Source: an uncultured Porphyromonadaceae bacterium (GTDB taxonomy: Bacteria > Bacteroidota > Bacteroidia > Bacteroidales > Muribaculaceae). Taken from it: a stretch of 52,822 bases of DNA. Location of the stretch: NCBI GenBank assembly GCA_900541835.1, contig UQLL01000017.1:1-52822 (forward strand), written 5' to 3'. The notes beneath the pieces were generated by a model. That model had not been told where the DNA came from. It was given only the letters and a program-made list of their open reading frames with translations, and ran no database searches. The translations under genes and the position numbers were made by a program. Shown here piece by piece: positions 24,143 to 32,297 of this stretch (within the stretch, counting starts at the first letter, position 1; each line of letters starts with the position of its first letter).

Positions 24143-26404
24143 TCATCGGAAGAGGACCTTGAGGGAGCTGCCGCCGGCGCTGACTATGTAACAGCCGCGT
24201 GCGGCCGGTGCGAGGGCGGCGCGGCCGTCGGAGTCGGCGGTCGCGGAGGCGACGAGGCGTCCCTGGAGGTCGTAGAGGCGCACGGCGGCGCCGGGGGAGG
24301 CCAGGACGCTGACCATGCCGTCGGCGACGGTGGCCCGCAGGGTGCCGGTGCCGTCGGCGTAGATGCCCTGGACGGCGTCGATGTAGTCCTTGACGATGGT
24401 GAAGTTGTCGATGTGGACGGGCGAGGTGGAGTCGCCGGTCTTCTGCACGAGCATAAGGCGCGTGTTCTCCAGGTTGGGGATCTTGAAGTTGAGGCGCGAG
24501 GTGGAGCCGGTGCTGACGCTGGCCAGGGTGGAGCCGGTGGTGGTGGACATGACGGTCATGACGCCGTCCTTCTCGGCCTGGAGCTGGAAGAAGGCGGTGC
24601 TGCCGGAGTTGTTGGTGACCTCGAAGCTGGCGTTCTCGATCCAGCCGTGGGGTATGGCGGCGGTGGTGAGCGACGAGCCCTTGACCATGGCCACCTTGTG
24701 CTGGCCCTGGGCGGTCTCCACCACCTGGGCGTTGCTGAAGGTCCACTTTGTCCACACGCCCTGCACGTCCTGGTCGTAGCGGCCCGTGGTGGACATGTTC
24801 TCGAAGTCCTCGATCTTGCGCGTGCGGTTGTCGGGCCTGATGCGGAAGTGTATCACGCCGTCGGTCTCCCATATGGAGTCGAGCCCGAACTCGGGCGCTG
24901 CGCCGCCCCAGCCCTTGAGGGCGGGACTGGTCTCGGCCGTCAGGGAGGTGACGTTCCTGGTGCCAGGGAAGGGGTCGGAGCCGGAGTCGGAGCTGCCGTT
25001 GTAGCTGGCGCGCACGAGCTGGTAGTAGTTGTGCGCGGGGTTGGAGTTGATCTTGTTGGACGACCATGGGGCGGTGGAGGTGGAGTCGACGCGGAAGACG
25101 AGCATGCCCTGTCCGGGTCCGTAGGAGTTCCACTTGTTGCCGGTCTTGCGGCGGTTCTCGAGCAGGAAGTACTCCTTGTCCTCGTCGACGAGGTTGATGC
25201 GGTAGCCGTCGTTGGTGGCGTCGATGTCGCGCAGGGAGTAGTCGCCGGCGGCCGTGATGACCTTGGGCACGGCGAATCCGCTCTGGTAGCGCTGCATCAT
25301 GGAGTATCCCACGGGGGTGCGGGCCTTGTTGAGGTAGGAGCCTCCGGCCATCACGGACCATTCGCCGGGGTCCACGCTCTGGCCGCCGCCCGAGGAGTAG
25401 TCGGTGTCGTACTCGTCCATCAGGCCGAGCACGTGGCTGAACTCGTGGCAGATGGTGCCGATGCCGTCGATGTAGTGGGAGGCGGGGCGGCCGTAGAACT
25501 CCGTGGAGCAGGCGTAGCGGCCCATGCGCTTGCCGTCGGCGGTGATGTTGAACGAGCTGACGTTCCAGGCGTGGGGCCATACGTACGACGAGTTGTTGCC
25601 CTGGAAGTTGGAGCCGTAGCCGGCGAAGATGATGTAGAACATGTCGACCATGCCGTCGCCGTCGGTGTCGTACTTGGTGAAGTCCACCTGGGGGTTGGCG
25701 GCGGCTATGACCTTGCTGACCACGGACTGCATGCGGCTGGTCTGCTGGGGATAGGTGCTGGCGACGTCGATGTCGACGGGGCCGACGACGTCGAAGGCGG
25801 GGTCGAACACGCCTCGGGAGTTGTCGAAGAAGTAGTCGCGCACGGAGCCGGTGTACTCCTCCTTGGTGGGGATGGAGGCGTTGTTCATGAACCCGTCGTA
25901 GTTGCGCTTGGTGATCATGTCGGTGAAGATCTCGTGGGCGTTGGTGTACGAGAACTTCATGTCGGTGAAGTTGACGAGGATGACGAGTCCGCGGAACTTG
26001 TTGTAGTCGTAGAGCATGCGTGGGTTGCCCGCCATCTGGAGCTGCTGGCGGCGCATGGACTGCTGGTGCTCGGAGGGCCTTGGGACGACTTTCTGCGGTG
26101 CGAGGGCGAGGTAGGCGAGCTCGGCCTCGGAGCGCTGCGCGGGGTCGTGGGCCAGGACGGCGGTGGGCACGAGGGTGCCGTCGGCGCCGACCTCGGCGTA
26201 GACGTACGCGCCGGAGGCGTCCTGGCACACGGTGCGTCCGTCGGTGGTGACGGAGTAGTTGTGGAACTCGTCGCCGACAAGGCGGAGGGTGACGGTCTTG
26301 CCGTCGGGCTGGGTGAGGGTGGCGGGCACGGGGCAGGCGGGCACTGCGCTGGCGCACAGCGCCGTCAGTGCCATGGCTCCGGCCAGGAGTAGCTTCTTTC
26401 TCAT
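24143..26404 (-). CDS. M6-family metalloprotease with C-terminal sorting domain (1)
   Basis: A secreted zinc protease of the M6 (immune inhibitor A-like) family, 753 residues from MRKKLLL (ATG 26404). Domains in order: a signal peptide (about 1-20), an N-terminal propeptide-like region (QPDGKTVTLRLVGDE), and a catalytic domain with zinc motif HEFSHVLGLMDEYD near residue 320 and Met-turn EWSVMAGG. A beta-sandwich lectin-like region (about 540-690) follows. The type-A-like C-terminal domain has VRLYDLQGRLV and GCYIVSAGGSSLKVLFR, which suggests type IX secretion. The upstream promoter cassette is duplicated in front of the TPR/AraC regulator, which hints at shared control. The minus-strand neighbours are the GLUG giant downstream and an unknown secreted protein upstream. 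Confidence 0.92.
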   Translation of the reverse strand: MRKKLLLAGAMALTALCASAVPACPVPATLTQPDGKTVTLRLVGDEFHNYSVTTDGRTVCQDASGAYVYAEVGADGTLVPTAVLAHDPAQRSEAELAYLALAPQKVVPRPSEHQQSMRRQQLQMAGNPRMLYDYNKFRGLVILVNFTDMKFSYTNAHEIFTDMITKRNYDGFMNNASIPTKEEYTGSVRDYFFDNSRGVFDPAFDVVGPVDIDVASTYPQQTSRMQSVVSKVIAAANPQVDFTKYDTDGDGMVDMFYIIFAGYGSNFQGNNSSYVWPHAWNVSSFNITADGKRMGRYACSTEFYGRPASHYIDGIGTICHEFSHVLGLMDEYDTDYSSGGGQSVDPGEWSVMAGGSYLNKARTPVGYSMMQRYQSGFAVPKVITAAGDYSLRDIDATNDGYRINLVDEDKEYFLLENRRKTGNKWNSYGPGQGMLVFRVDSTSTAPWSSNKINSNPAHNYYQLVRASYNGSSDSGSDPFPGTRNVTSLTAETSPALKGWGGAAPEFGLDSIWETDGVIHFRIRPDNRTRKIEDFENMSTTGRYDQDVQGVWTKWTFSNAQVVETAQGQHKVAMVKGSSLTTAAIPHGWIENASFEVTNNSGSTAFFQLQAEKDGVMTVMSTTTGSTLASVSTGSTSRLNFKIPNLENTRLMLVQKTGDSTSPVHIDNFTIVKDYIDAVQGIYADGTGTLRATVADGMVSVLASPGAAVRLYDLQGRLVASATADSDGRAALAPAARGCYIVSAGGSSLKVLFR

Positions 26405-26486
26405 TTCAAGGCTGGATGTAGTTAGGTTGCGCATAGGCACCCTCGCTCTGTACCGGAGGGGCGCGGCGCCGGTGGTATGTTATCGC

Positions 26487-26569
26487 CTGCAAAGATACGT
26501 AGTTTTCTCCTAACCGCCAAATCCGACCCGCGATTTTTCCGACATTTACCGAAATCGGTGCTGTCGGGG
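26487..26569 (-). promoter_or_regulatory. Promoter cassette copy 1 (M6 protease)
   Basis: TTTG (26521-26518), a 20-nt spacer and TATCTTTG (26497-26490). Upstream of these is a nested palindrome CCGACA-TTT-ACCGA-AA-TCGGT-GC-TGTCGG (26539-26567). The whole 83 bp matches 30767-30849 with only three differences. Confidence 0.8.
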
Positions 26570-26583
26570 TTCGGATGTAATGC

Positions 26584-26604
26584 GGACGCACGGCCCGTGC
26601 GTCC
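26584..26604. repeat. Dispersed palindrome, 21 bp
   Basis: Ten-bp arms GGACGCACGG / CCGTGCGTCC around a single C, followed by CTACAG. It is the same family as the copies at 6916, 24093 and 34687. Confidence 0.75.
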
Positions 26605-26636
26605 CTACAGGAGCACCACTCGCCAATAAGAATACT

Positions 26637-26664
26637 AAAAAAAACGCCCGGACTGAGCCGGGCG
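26637..26664 (-). terminator. Rho-independent terminator of the 26790-28946 gene
   Basis: On the minus strand CGCCCGG-CTCAGT-CCGGGCG is followed by eight T. Confidence 0.9.
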
Positions 26665-26700
26665 CTTATTAGGGAGAGTGTGGTCAGAAAGGATGCAGAT

Positions 26701-26779
26701 GTGGTGCTTCGGGGTTCCGAGGTGCAGGGAGCATAGTGTATACTATGTGACCGACCCCGAGAGGTTCCCGAAGTGCCGC
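26701..26779 (+). other. Candidate structured RNA or hairpin
   Basis: Positions 26701-26713 pair with 26767-26779 over 13 bp. Three pairs are G-U wobbles only if the plus strand is transcribed; on the minus strand they become C-A mismatches. The apex holds CATAGT-GTAT-ACTATG (26732-26747). No promoter or T-run was seen for a plus-strand RNA. Confidence 0.3.
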
Positions 26780-26789
26780 AGATGCGCCT

Positions 26790-28946
26790 TTATGACCGCG
26801 CTCTCATGAATTTGAGGGTGGAGGAGCCGGCGCGCGCCACATACAGGCCGCGGGGCAGCGGGCTGAGGTCGGCGCTTCCGACGCTGCTGAGAACAAGGCG
26901 GCCGGAGGCGTCATAGACCATGATGCACTCAGAGGCGTCGGCCGATACGAGGCGGTCGCCTACCATCTGCAGCCCTTCGGCGCTTTCGGTCACTGAGCCG
27001 ACCGATGAGGTGCTGTGCTCGGCATAGAGGGCCGGGGAGGCCGTCTGCACGCACTTGTTGCCCGCGCGGTCGGTCAGGGTGAATCGCAGGGCGAACCAGC
27101 CGTTGGCGCTCTTGACCTTGTAGCCGCTCAGGTCGGCCTCGTAGTAGTTGCCCCAGACGGGCATGCGGAAATGCTCGGTCAGCTCATGCACCGGAACCTC
27201 GGTGTAATTCTCGGTGCCGAAGGGTGCTATCTCCAGTTTCACGTCGGCGCGCTCGTGGCGGAAGAATCCGGCATCCTGGTCGAAGTTGAAGTCGCCGCAG
27301 GCAAAGCCAAGACGAATCTCTGACATGCGGACGTGGCGGTTGGTGATGCGGTTGTCAAGGCGCGAGCGCATCTGCACGGCGCGCAGCGCGGGAGGACAAA
27401 TGTCGGCCTGCAGCAGGTTGAGGGTATAGAGGGCGGTGCTGTGCCCCTGCAGGGTGTCGACGCGATAGTTGGCGTTGTCGAACGACAGGGTTATGTCGGA
27501 CTTGGCGTCCGCCTTGGTCACATACTTGTTGCCGTCTGCCGCGAATTTCTTCCAGTCGCTGACGATGGTGTCGCCCCCGGCGATGCAATAGAACTTCTGG
27601 GCCCACATGTCCACGGCGCGGCGCTCGATGGCGTTGCCGACCCACTCCATGTTGCACTGGTTGGTGAACCATTTCGGATGCCTCTCGGAGGTGGTCCTGG
27701 CCGTCAGCAGCGAGATGGTATGGAAGGGGGCCGAGTCGCCGATGGTGTCGCCCAGCTCTTCAGCTTTATATGAGAATACGGGATGGCCGGGATAGGGCTT
27801 GAAGCCGGAGCCATCCTCGGGCCAGCCGTGAGCTGCATTGCCGGTGGAGATGGGGTCGTTGACCACATACTCGTCGCGCTGAGCCATATAGGCGGGCATG
27901 GCGATGCCGGAGCCGGAGTCGGCAGCATAGGTGCGTATCTTGGTGGTCTCCTGGCTCGAAAGGGTCAGCAGGATGTCCCATGTACCCTTGCCGATGCACA
28001 TATTCACTCGGCTCAGCGGGTCGGCCTGCGCGCCTACGGTTATCATGCCGTACTGCTTGCCGTTGTAGGGGTTAAGGTGCTCCAGGCGGTAGAGGCCCTT
28101 GGGAGCGGCCGGCTTGGGAGTGAACAGCGATGCCTTGCGCTCGGGAGCGGAATGGAGGCGGAAGGATGCAGGATCGTTGCTGAAGATGGTGTCGGCGGCT
28201 TGCGCGCAGCTTGCCGTCTGGCTGATGTAGAGCATCGGCACATCGGCCATCTCGGCCTTTTTGACGGTGTCCAGGCGGTAGACGAGAGCGTCGTTGTAGG
28301 CGCGCCAGGCGCTGCTCAGGCCGGGGTTGACGAAGACGTCGCCGCTGCGGCAGACATTGGCGCCGGAGCCCTTGGGCATATAGGGGCGGTTCTCGGTCAG
28401 CGAATAGAGGCCGGGAGAGAAGAAGTCGGGAATCTTGGAGCACCATATGCCCGAATACATGATGAAGCGGAAGACGTTGGCCCCGGTCCAGACGAGGTTC
28501 TTGGACGTCTCCCAGGTCTTGAGGCGGGCCTCGCGGCCGTCGGGCAGCAGATAGCGGAAGCCGATGTGGCGCGTGGCCTCGGCGCCGTCGAAGAGCATCG
28601 TGGTGTCATGCCGCAGGTCGACATCCTCGCGGGCCACGATCTTGACCATGTTGCCGCCCAGGGTCTTGTCGGTGTAATCATACTGCATGAACATGGTCCA
28701 TACACCCTTGGGCACCTTGACCGTAGAGGTACCGGTGGTTCCCAGGGCTTTGGTGTCGAGCAGAGTGTAGCCGGTCTGGTTGCCGATGATGAATCGCTTG
28801 ACGACATCCACTTCATTGGCCGTGTTGACCGGTTTCCAGTTGAGAGTGACGGTGACGGAGTCGGCCGGTGACTGCGCCCGTGCCGCAGAGGTGGCGAAGA
28901 GGGCTCCGGTCAGCGCAAGGGCCGACATCAGGTAGTTCTTTAGCAT
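26790..28946 (-). CDS. Secreted protein of unknown function with C-terminal sorting domain
   Basis: I do not recognise the main domain. The 718-residue product starts at MLKNYLMSAL (ATG 28946; an earlier ATG at 29006 overlaps the promoter box). It has a signal peptide ending near TSAARAQ. The body looks beta-rich, with many W, Y and G residues and conserved-looking patches such as GVWTMFMQYDYTD and FACGDFNFDQDAGFF. The last 70 residues form a type-A-like sorting domain (IMVYDASGRLVLSS, then GLYVARAGSSTLKFM), so it is probably carried by the type IX system to the surface or outside. It lies 238 nt downstream of the membrane-anchored TPR/AraC regulator on the same strand and upstream of M6 protease 1, so it may be part of their regulon. 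A strong terminator follows. Confidence 0.8.
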   Translation of the reverse strand: MLKNYLMSALALTGALFATSAARAQSPADSVTVTLNWKPVNTANEVDVVKRFIIGNQTGYTLLDTKALGTTGTSTVKVPKGVWTMFMQYDYTDKTLGGNMVKIVAREDVDLRHDTTMLFDGAEATRHIGFRYLLPDGREARLKTWETSKNLVWTGANVFRFIMYSGIWCSKIPDFFSPGLYSLTENRPYMPKGSGANVCRSGDVFVNPGLSSAWRAYNDALVYRLDTVKKAEMADVPMLYISQTASCAQAADTIFSNDPASFRLHSAPERKASLFTPKPAAPKGLYRLEHLNPYNGKQYGMITVGAQADPLSRVNMCIGKGTWDILLTLSSQETTKIRTYAADSGSGIAMPAYMAQRDEYVVNDPISTGNAAHGWPEDGSGFKPYPGHPVFSYKAEELGDTIGDSAPFHTISLLTARTTSERHPKWFTNQCNMEWVGNAIERRAVDMWAQKFYCIAGGDTIVSDWKKFAADGNKYVTKADAKSDITLSFDNANYRVDTLQGHSTALYTLNLLQADICPPALRAVQMRSRLDNRITNRHVRMSEIRLGFACGDFNFDQDAGFFRHERADVKLEIAPFGTENYTEVPVHELTEHFRMPVWGNYYEADLSGYKVKSANGWFALRFTLTDRAGNKCVQTASPALYAEHSTSSVGSVTESAEGLQMVGDRLVSADASECIMVYDASGRLVLSSVGSADLSPLPRGLYVARAGSSTLKFMRARS

Positions 28947-29005
28947 AAGTATTTGGTGTTGGTTATTGCCGTTTTCAGGGAGCGGGTTACTTTGATTTAC
29001 CTCCA

Positions 29006-29013
29006 CAAAATTA
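29006..29013 (-). promoter_or_regulatory. -7 box of the 26790-28946 gene
   Basis: TAATTTTG on the minus strand, 59 nt before the ATG, in a locally AT-rich stretch. No good -33 TTTG is present at the usual distance. Confidence 0.45.
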
Positions 29014-29095
29014 TATAATACTCTTGACGGATATGTTAAATATCGCGAATCCTGGCGACAAACTTTGTAAAGATTCCGGAAGTTTTACATCCGGG

Positions 29096-29160
29096 GTATA
29101 GGGCCAATAGGGGTGAGGCCCGGCAGCCTGTTGGCCCTATAGGGCTTATTGGGCCTGTAA
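29096..29160. repeat. Palindrome-rich intergenic segment
   Basis: GGGCCAATAGG (29101-29111) pairs with CCTGTTGGCCC (29127-29137), overlapping a palindrome GCCCTATAGGGC. It lies downstream of the TPR/AraC gene but lacks a T-run on the correct side for a minus-strand terminator. Confidence 0.4.
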
Positions 29161-29184
29161 AAAAATCAGCTGAGCCTGCCCCGG

Positions 29185-30765
29185 TCACTTTTCTGCCGCC
29201 TTGCGGTATTCGCGCAGGCCCAGGCCGGTGTATTTCTTGAAGTTGGTGGTGAAAGAGGTGCGGTTGTTGAAGCCTACCGACTCGCCGATGCCCGTCAGCG
29301 AATAGCGCGCATACTCGGGCGACTCGATGCGGCGGCATGCCTCCACGATACGCGCCCGGTTGACAAGGGCCGGGAAGCCGCACCCGAACTCCTCATGTAC
29401 CACCCGGCTCAGTGTCTTCGGGTGGCAGCCCGCCAATTCCGCCATGCGCGTCAGGCTCATGTCAGGCGAATAGAGCTCGTCGGAGGCGAGCATGCGGCGC
29501 ACGGCGGCGGCGATTTCAGAATTCTGGGGATTCCGGGAGTTATGGGAGGATTGGGAGTTTTGGGTGGAGGCGGCGGGGTTGCGGTACTGGGAGCGCATTC
29601 GGTCCAGCAGCAGGCGGGCATGGGCCTGCAGACGCAGGTTCTTGTGGCGCAGCAGCATCAGCAGCACGCCGAAAATCAGCACCACCCCTGTCAGCGCGAA
29701 GACTCCGTACATCGTCCAGCGGTGACGCAGCTCCGACAGCGAGATGGTGCGCATCAGCTCGCGCCGCTCGCGCGTGTATTCCATCTGCGTCAGGTCGTCG
29801 ACTATCATCACCGACTGCAGAGAGTCGCGCAGGTCCAGGGCCCGCAGACGCGTCTCCTCCTCTAAGGCTTTCCATTCGGGGCGCATCTCGTAGATATGCC
29901 GCCGCACATTGAGGATATTGAGGCGCATGTCGCGCATATCCAGCAGATACGACACCCTTTCCGCCTCCTTCAGCTCGCTCAGGGCCTCTTCGGTGCGGCC
30001 CAGGCGGGAGATGGCGTAGGCGCGGTCCTTGCGCAGCGATGCCCGCTGACGCATAGTCGACGGCTCGTCGGGGAGCAGTCGGAGCGCCTGCAGATAGGTC
30101 GTGTCGGCCCGCGCATACTCCTTCTGCGAGAAGGCCCGGCAGGCCTCGTAGATTTTCAGCGCGGCCCGCAGCCGCGGGTTTCCGCTCCTCTCGGCCTCAC
30201 GCCGCATCCTTTCCACAGCCCCGGCCATGGCCGGGAAGTCGCCCAACACATACGATGTGTTCGACATATCGCAGAAGACGCGGTACAGAGTGGCCGTGTC
30301 GCACTCGGCCAATGCCCGGTCGAAGCCTTCGAGGCTGTGGGCGCGGGCTTTGGCGAAGAATTCCCGCTTGCCTGTCTGCGAGCCGATGACTATATATAAA
30401 GCGGTGTAGTTGGCGTGGAGTTTGGCGGTGGGCAGATGCTGCTCGGTCAGGGGCTGCTGTTCGGCCATGAGCAGATAGTCAAAGCTGGCGCTGTAGTCGT
30501 TGAGGCGGAAACAGGCTTCGGCGCAGCCGTATACGGCGTTGAGGAAACGGATGCGGCTGTCGCGGGCGGTGGCCGTGCCCAGCGAGTCGGCCACCGACTT
30601 GTACTCGGTCAGGGCGCCCCGGAAGCGGTTCTGACGCATCAGGGCGTCGGCGTGGCTCAGACGCGCGTCGGCGCCCTCTGCTCCCCTGCACGGCAACACC
30701 GCGGCCAGCGCCGTCAGCACCGCCGCCACCACCCTGACCAACCATCTGCTTACCGTAAGCCCCAT
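29185..30765 (-). CDS. Membrane-anchored TPR/AraC-family transcriptional regulator
   Basis: A 526-residue one-component sensor-regulator. A signal-anchor or signal peptide (about 1-30) precedes a periplasmic helical TPR-like region (about 35-330; repeated A-x-(6)-G-x-(2)-A-L patterns such as YAISRLGRTEEALSELKEAE). A transmembrane helix follows (about 350-372, YGVFALTGVVLIFGVLLMLL), then a basic linker rich in S, N and Q, and a C-terminal AraC-type double helix-turn-helix (about 420-526; MAELAGCHPKTLSRVVHEEF and GFNNRTSFTTNFKKYTG). This design is common in Bacteroidales and couples an envelope signal to transcription. The ATG is only 5 nt after the -7 box G, so the mRNA is probably leaderless. 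Its promoter cassette is shared with M6 protease 1. Confidence 0.88.
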   Translation of the reverse strand: MGLTVSRWLVRVVAAVLTALAAVLPCRGAEGADARLSHADALMRQNRFRGALTEYKSVADSLGTATARDSRIRFLNAVYGCAEACFRLNDYSASFDYLLMAEQQPLTEQHLPTAKLHANYTALYIVIGSQTGKREFFAKARAHSLEGFDRALAECDTATLYRVFCDMSNTSYVLGDFPAMAGAVERMRREAERSGNPRLRAALKIYEACRAFSQKEYARADTTYLQALRLLPDEPSTMRQRASLRKDRAYAISRLGRTEEALSELKEAERVSYLLDMRDMRLNILNVRRHIYEMRPEWKALEEETRLRALDLRDSLQSVMIVDDLTQMEYTRERRELMRTISLSELRHRWTMYGVFALTGVVLIFGVLLMLLRHKNLRLQAHARLLLDRMRSQYRNPAASTQNSQSSHNSRNPQNSEIAAAVRRMLASDELYSPDMSLTRMAELAGCHPKTLSRVVHEEFGCGFPALVNRARIVEACRRIESPEYARYSLTGIGESVGFNNRTSFTTNFKKYTGLGLREYRKAAEK

Positions 30766-30766
30766 G

Positions 30767-30849
30767 CTGCAAAGATACGTAGTTTTCTCCTAACCGCCAA
30801 ATCCGACCCGCTATTTTCGCGACATTTACCGAAATCGGTGCTGTCGGGG
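30767..30849 (-). promoter_or_regulatory. Promoter cassette copy 2 (TPR/AraC regulator)
   Basis: TTTG (30801-30798), a 20-nt spacer and TATCTTTG (30777-30770), plus the upstream nested palindrome CGACA-TTT-ACCGA-AA-TCGGT-GC-TGTCG (30820-30846). It is 80 of 83 identical to 26487-26569. Confidence 0.8.
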
Positions 30850-30856
30850 AAGGCAA

Positions 30857-30885
30857 CCGGGGGCCGGCGTCGCGCCGGCCCCCGG
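30857..30885. terminator. GC-rich hairpin after the oxidoreductase operon
   Basis: Twelve-bp arms CCGGGGGCCGGC / GCCGGCCCCCGG with loop GTCGC. It lies downstream of the minus-strand operon (last stop at 30939) but lacks a T-run, so the terminator role is tentative. Confidence 0.45.
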
Positions 30886-30938
30886 TCTCTCGATGAAACA
30901 GTCTTGGGAGTCTCAGGTCTATCGTTGACCTCGGTATG

Positions 30939-31481
30939 TCATTTCCGCACGAGCTCGCGGCCCTTCTCGATGGCCTGCTCGTTCATGGGGATGAGCTTGT
31001 GGTGGCGTTCGGGCAGGGACTTCTTGAGGCCCTTGACGACGTTCTCCATGGGGAGCTTGTAGGGCATGACCTCGAGCAGCGCGCCCATGACGATCATGTT
31101 GTACGCCTTGCTGTTGCCCATCTGCAGGGTGGCGCCCATGGCGTCGATGGGGTAGATGGCGATGTCCTCGCGGCGGCAGGGGTTGTGGATGCCATCGGTG
31201 TCGTAGATGAGGATGCCGCCTTCCTTGACGCGGGGACCGAACTTGTCGAGGCTCTGCTGGTTGAGGGCGATGACGATGTCGTACTTGTCGAGGACGGGGG
31301 AGGAGATCTTCTCGTCGCTGAGGATGACGGTGACGTTGGCGGTGCCGCCGCGCTGCTCGGGTCCGTAGCTGGGCATCCAGGTCACTTCCTTGTCGTCCAT
31401 GAGGCCGGAGTAGGCCAGGATCTTGCCCATGGAGAGCACGCCCTGTCCGCCGAAGCCGGCTATGATGATTTCTTCTTTCAT
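30939..31481 (-). CDS. vorA: 2-oxoacid:ferredoxin oxidoreductase, gamma subunit
   Basis: A 180-residue subunit of a ferredoxin-dependent 2-oxoacid dehydrogenase. The family signature is at the N-terminus (IIIAGFGGQGVLSMGKILA), followed by MPSYGPEQRGGTANVTV. In this complex the gamma subunit helps bind coenzyme A. It is the last gene of the four-gene operon, 18 nt after the beta subunit. Subunit naming varies (VorA, KorC and others); the order ferredoxin-alpha-beta-gamma fits Bacteroidales enzymes annotated as 3-methyl-2-oxobutanoate or 2-oxoglutarate oxidoreductase. The substrate cannot be settled from sequence alone. Confidence 0.88.
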   Translation of the reverse strand: MKEEIIIAGFGGQGVLSMGKILAYSGLMDDKEVTWMPSYGPEQRGGTANVTVILSDEKISSPVLDKYDIVIALNQQSLDKFGPRVKEGGILIYDTDGIHNPCRREDIAIYPIDAMGATLQMGNSKAYNMIVMGALLEVMPYKLPMENVVKGLKKSLPERHHKLIPMNEQAIEKGRELVRK

Positions 31482-31499
31482 TGTGTTGCTCTGTTGGGG

Positions 31500-32264
31500 T
31501 TAGTCGTTGTTCTTGAGGTCGCCGAGGGGGTATTTCTCGAACATGTGCTCGGCCATCCACTGGTTGGCCTTCTCGGGGGAGAGCTTCCAGCCGGTGTTGC
31601 AGGTGGAGACTACTTCCACCACCGACGTGCCTTTCTTGGCCACGGCGTTCTCGAATGCCTTCTTCAGGGCCGCCTTGGTCTTGCGCACGGCGGCGGGGGT
31701 GTGCACTGCCTGGCGGGTGACGTAGCAGGTGCCGTCGAGCTCCTTCATCAGGTTCGTGATCTCCAGGGGGTGCCCGTTGAGGTCGACGCGGCGGCCGTAG
31801 GGGGTGGTGGCGGTCTTCTGGCCGATGAGGGTGGTGGGGGCCATCTGGCCGCCGGTCATGCCGTAGATGGCGTTGTTGACGAAGATCATGACGATGTTCT
31901 CGCCGCGGTTGGCGGCGTGGATGGACTCGGCGGTGCCGATGGCGGACATGTCGCCGTCGCCCTGGTAGGTGAACACCACGTTGTCGGGCCACAGGCGGCT
32001 AACGGCGGTGGCTACGGCGGGCGCGCGGCCGTGGGCGGCCTCGACCCAGTCGACGTCGATGTAGTTGTAGGCGAACACGGCGCAGCCTACGGGGGAGACG
32101 CCGACGGTGCGGTCAGTCAGGCCCAGCTCGGCTACCACTTCGGCCACGAGCTTGTGGATGACGCCGTGGGAGCAGCCGGGGCAGTAGTGCATGTGTACTT
32201 CCTCGAGGAGTTCGGGCTTGGAGTAGACCTTGTTCTCCGGGCGGATGATATCGTTGATTTCCAT
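31500..32264 (-). CDS. 2-oxoacid:ferredoxin oxidoreductase, beta subunit (TPP-binding)
   Basis: A 254-residue subunit that carries thiamine pyrophosphate, which attacks the 2-oxoacid carbonyl during decarboxylation to acyl-CoA. The TPP motif is GDGDMSAIGT and the following NNAIYGMTGGQ. N-terminal cysteines in HYCPGCSHG are typical for this subunit and are near the iron-sulfur path. It lies 33 nt after the alpha gene and 18 nt before gamma. It acts in the cytoplasm and links amino-acid or central carbon metabolism to reduced ferredoxin in this anaerobe. Confidence 0.92.
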   Translation of the reverse strand: MEINDIIRPENKVYSKPELLEEVHMHYCPGCSHGVIHKLVAEVVAELGLTDRTVGVSPVGCAVFAYNYIDVDWVEAAHGRAPAVATAVSRLWPDNVVFTYQGDGDMSAIGTAESIHAANRGENIVMIFVNNAIYGMTGGQMAPTTLIGQKTATTPYGRRVDLNGHPLEITNLMKELDGTCYVTRQAVHTPAAVRKTKAALKKAFENAVAKKGTSVVEVVSTCNTGWKLSPEKANQWMAEHMFEKYPLGDLKNND

Positions 32265-32297
32265 TGATTCAGATTTGGTTAGAGGTTGTTGGCTGCT

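Larger units (their letters stand above)
26405..26789. other. Complex intergenic region
   Basis: This gene-free stretch holds, from high to low coordinates, a structured-RNA-like inverted repeat (26701-26779), the terminator of the upstream gene (26637-26664), a palindromic repeat (26584-26604) and the duplicated promoter cassette (26487-26569) that serves the M6 protease, whose leader is about 80 nt. Confidence 0.7.

Noticed and set aside
24066..26357. A long minus-strand frame overlapping M6 protease 1 in another frame
   Set aside because: Arginine- and histidine-rich shadow of the protease; the other frame has signal peptide, HEFSH motif and sorting domain.
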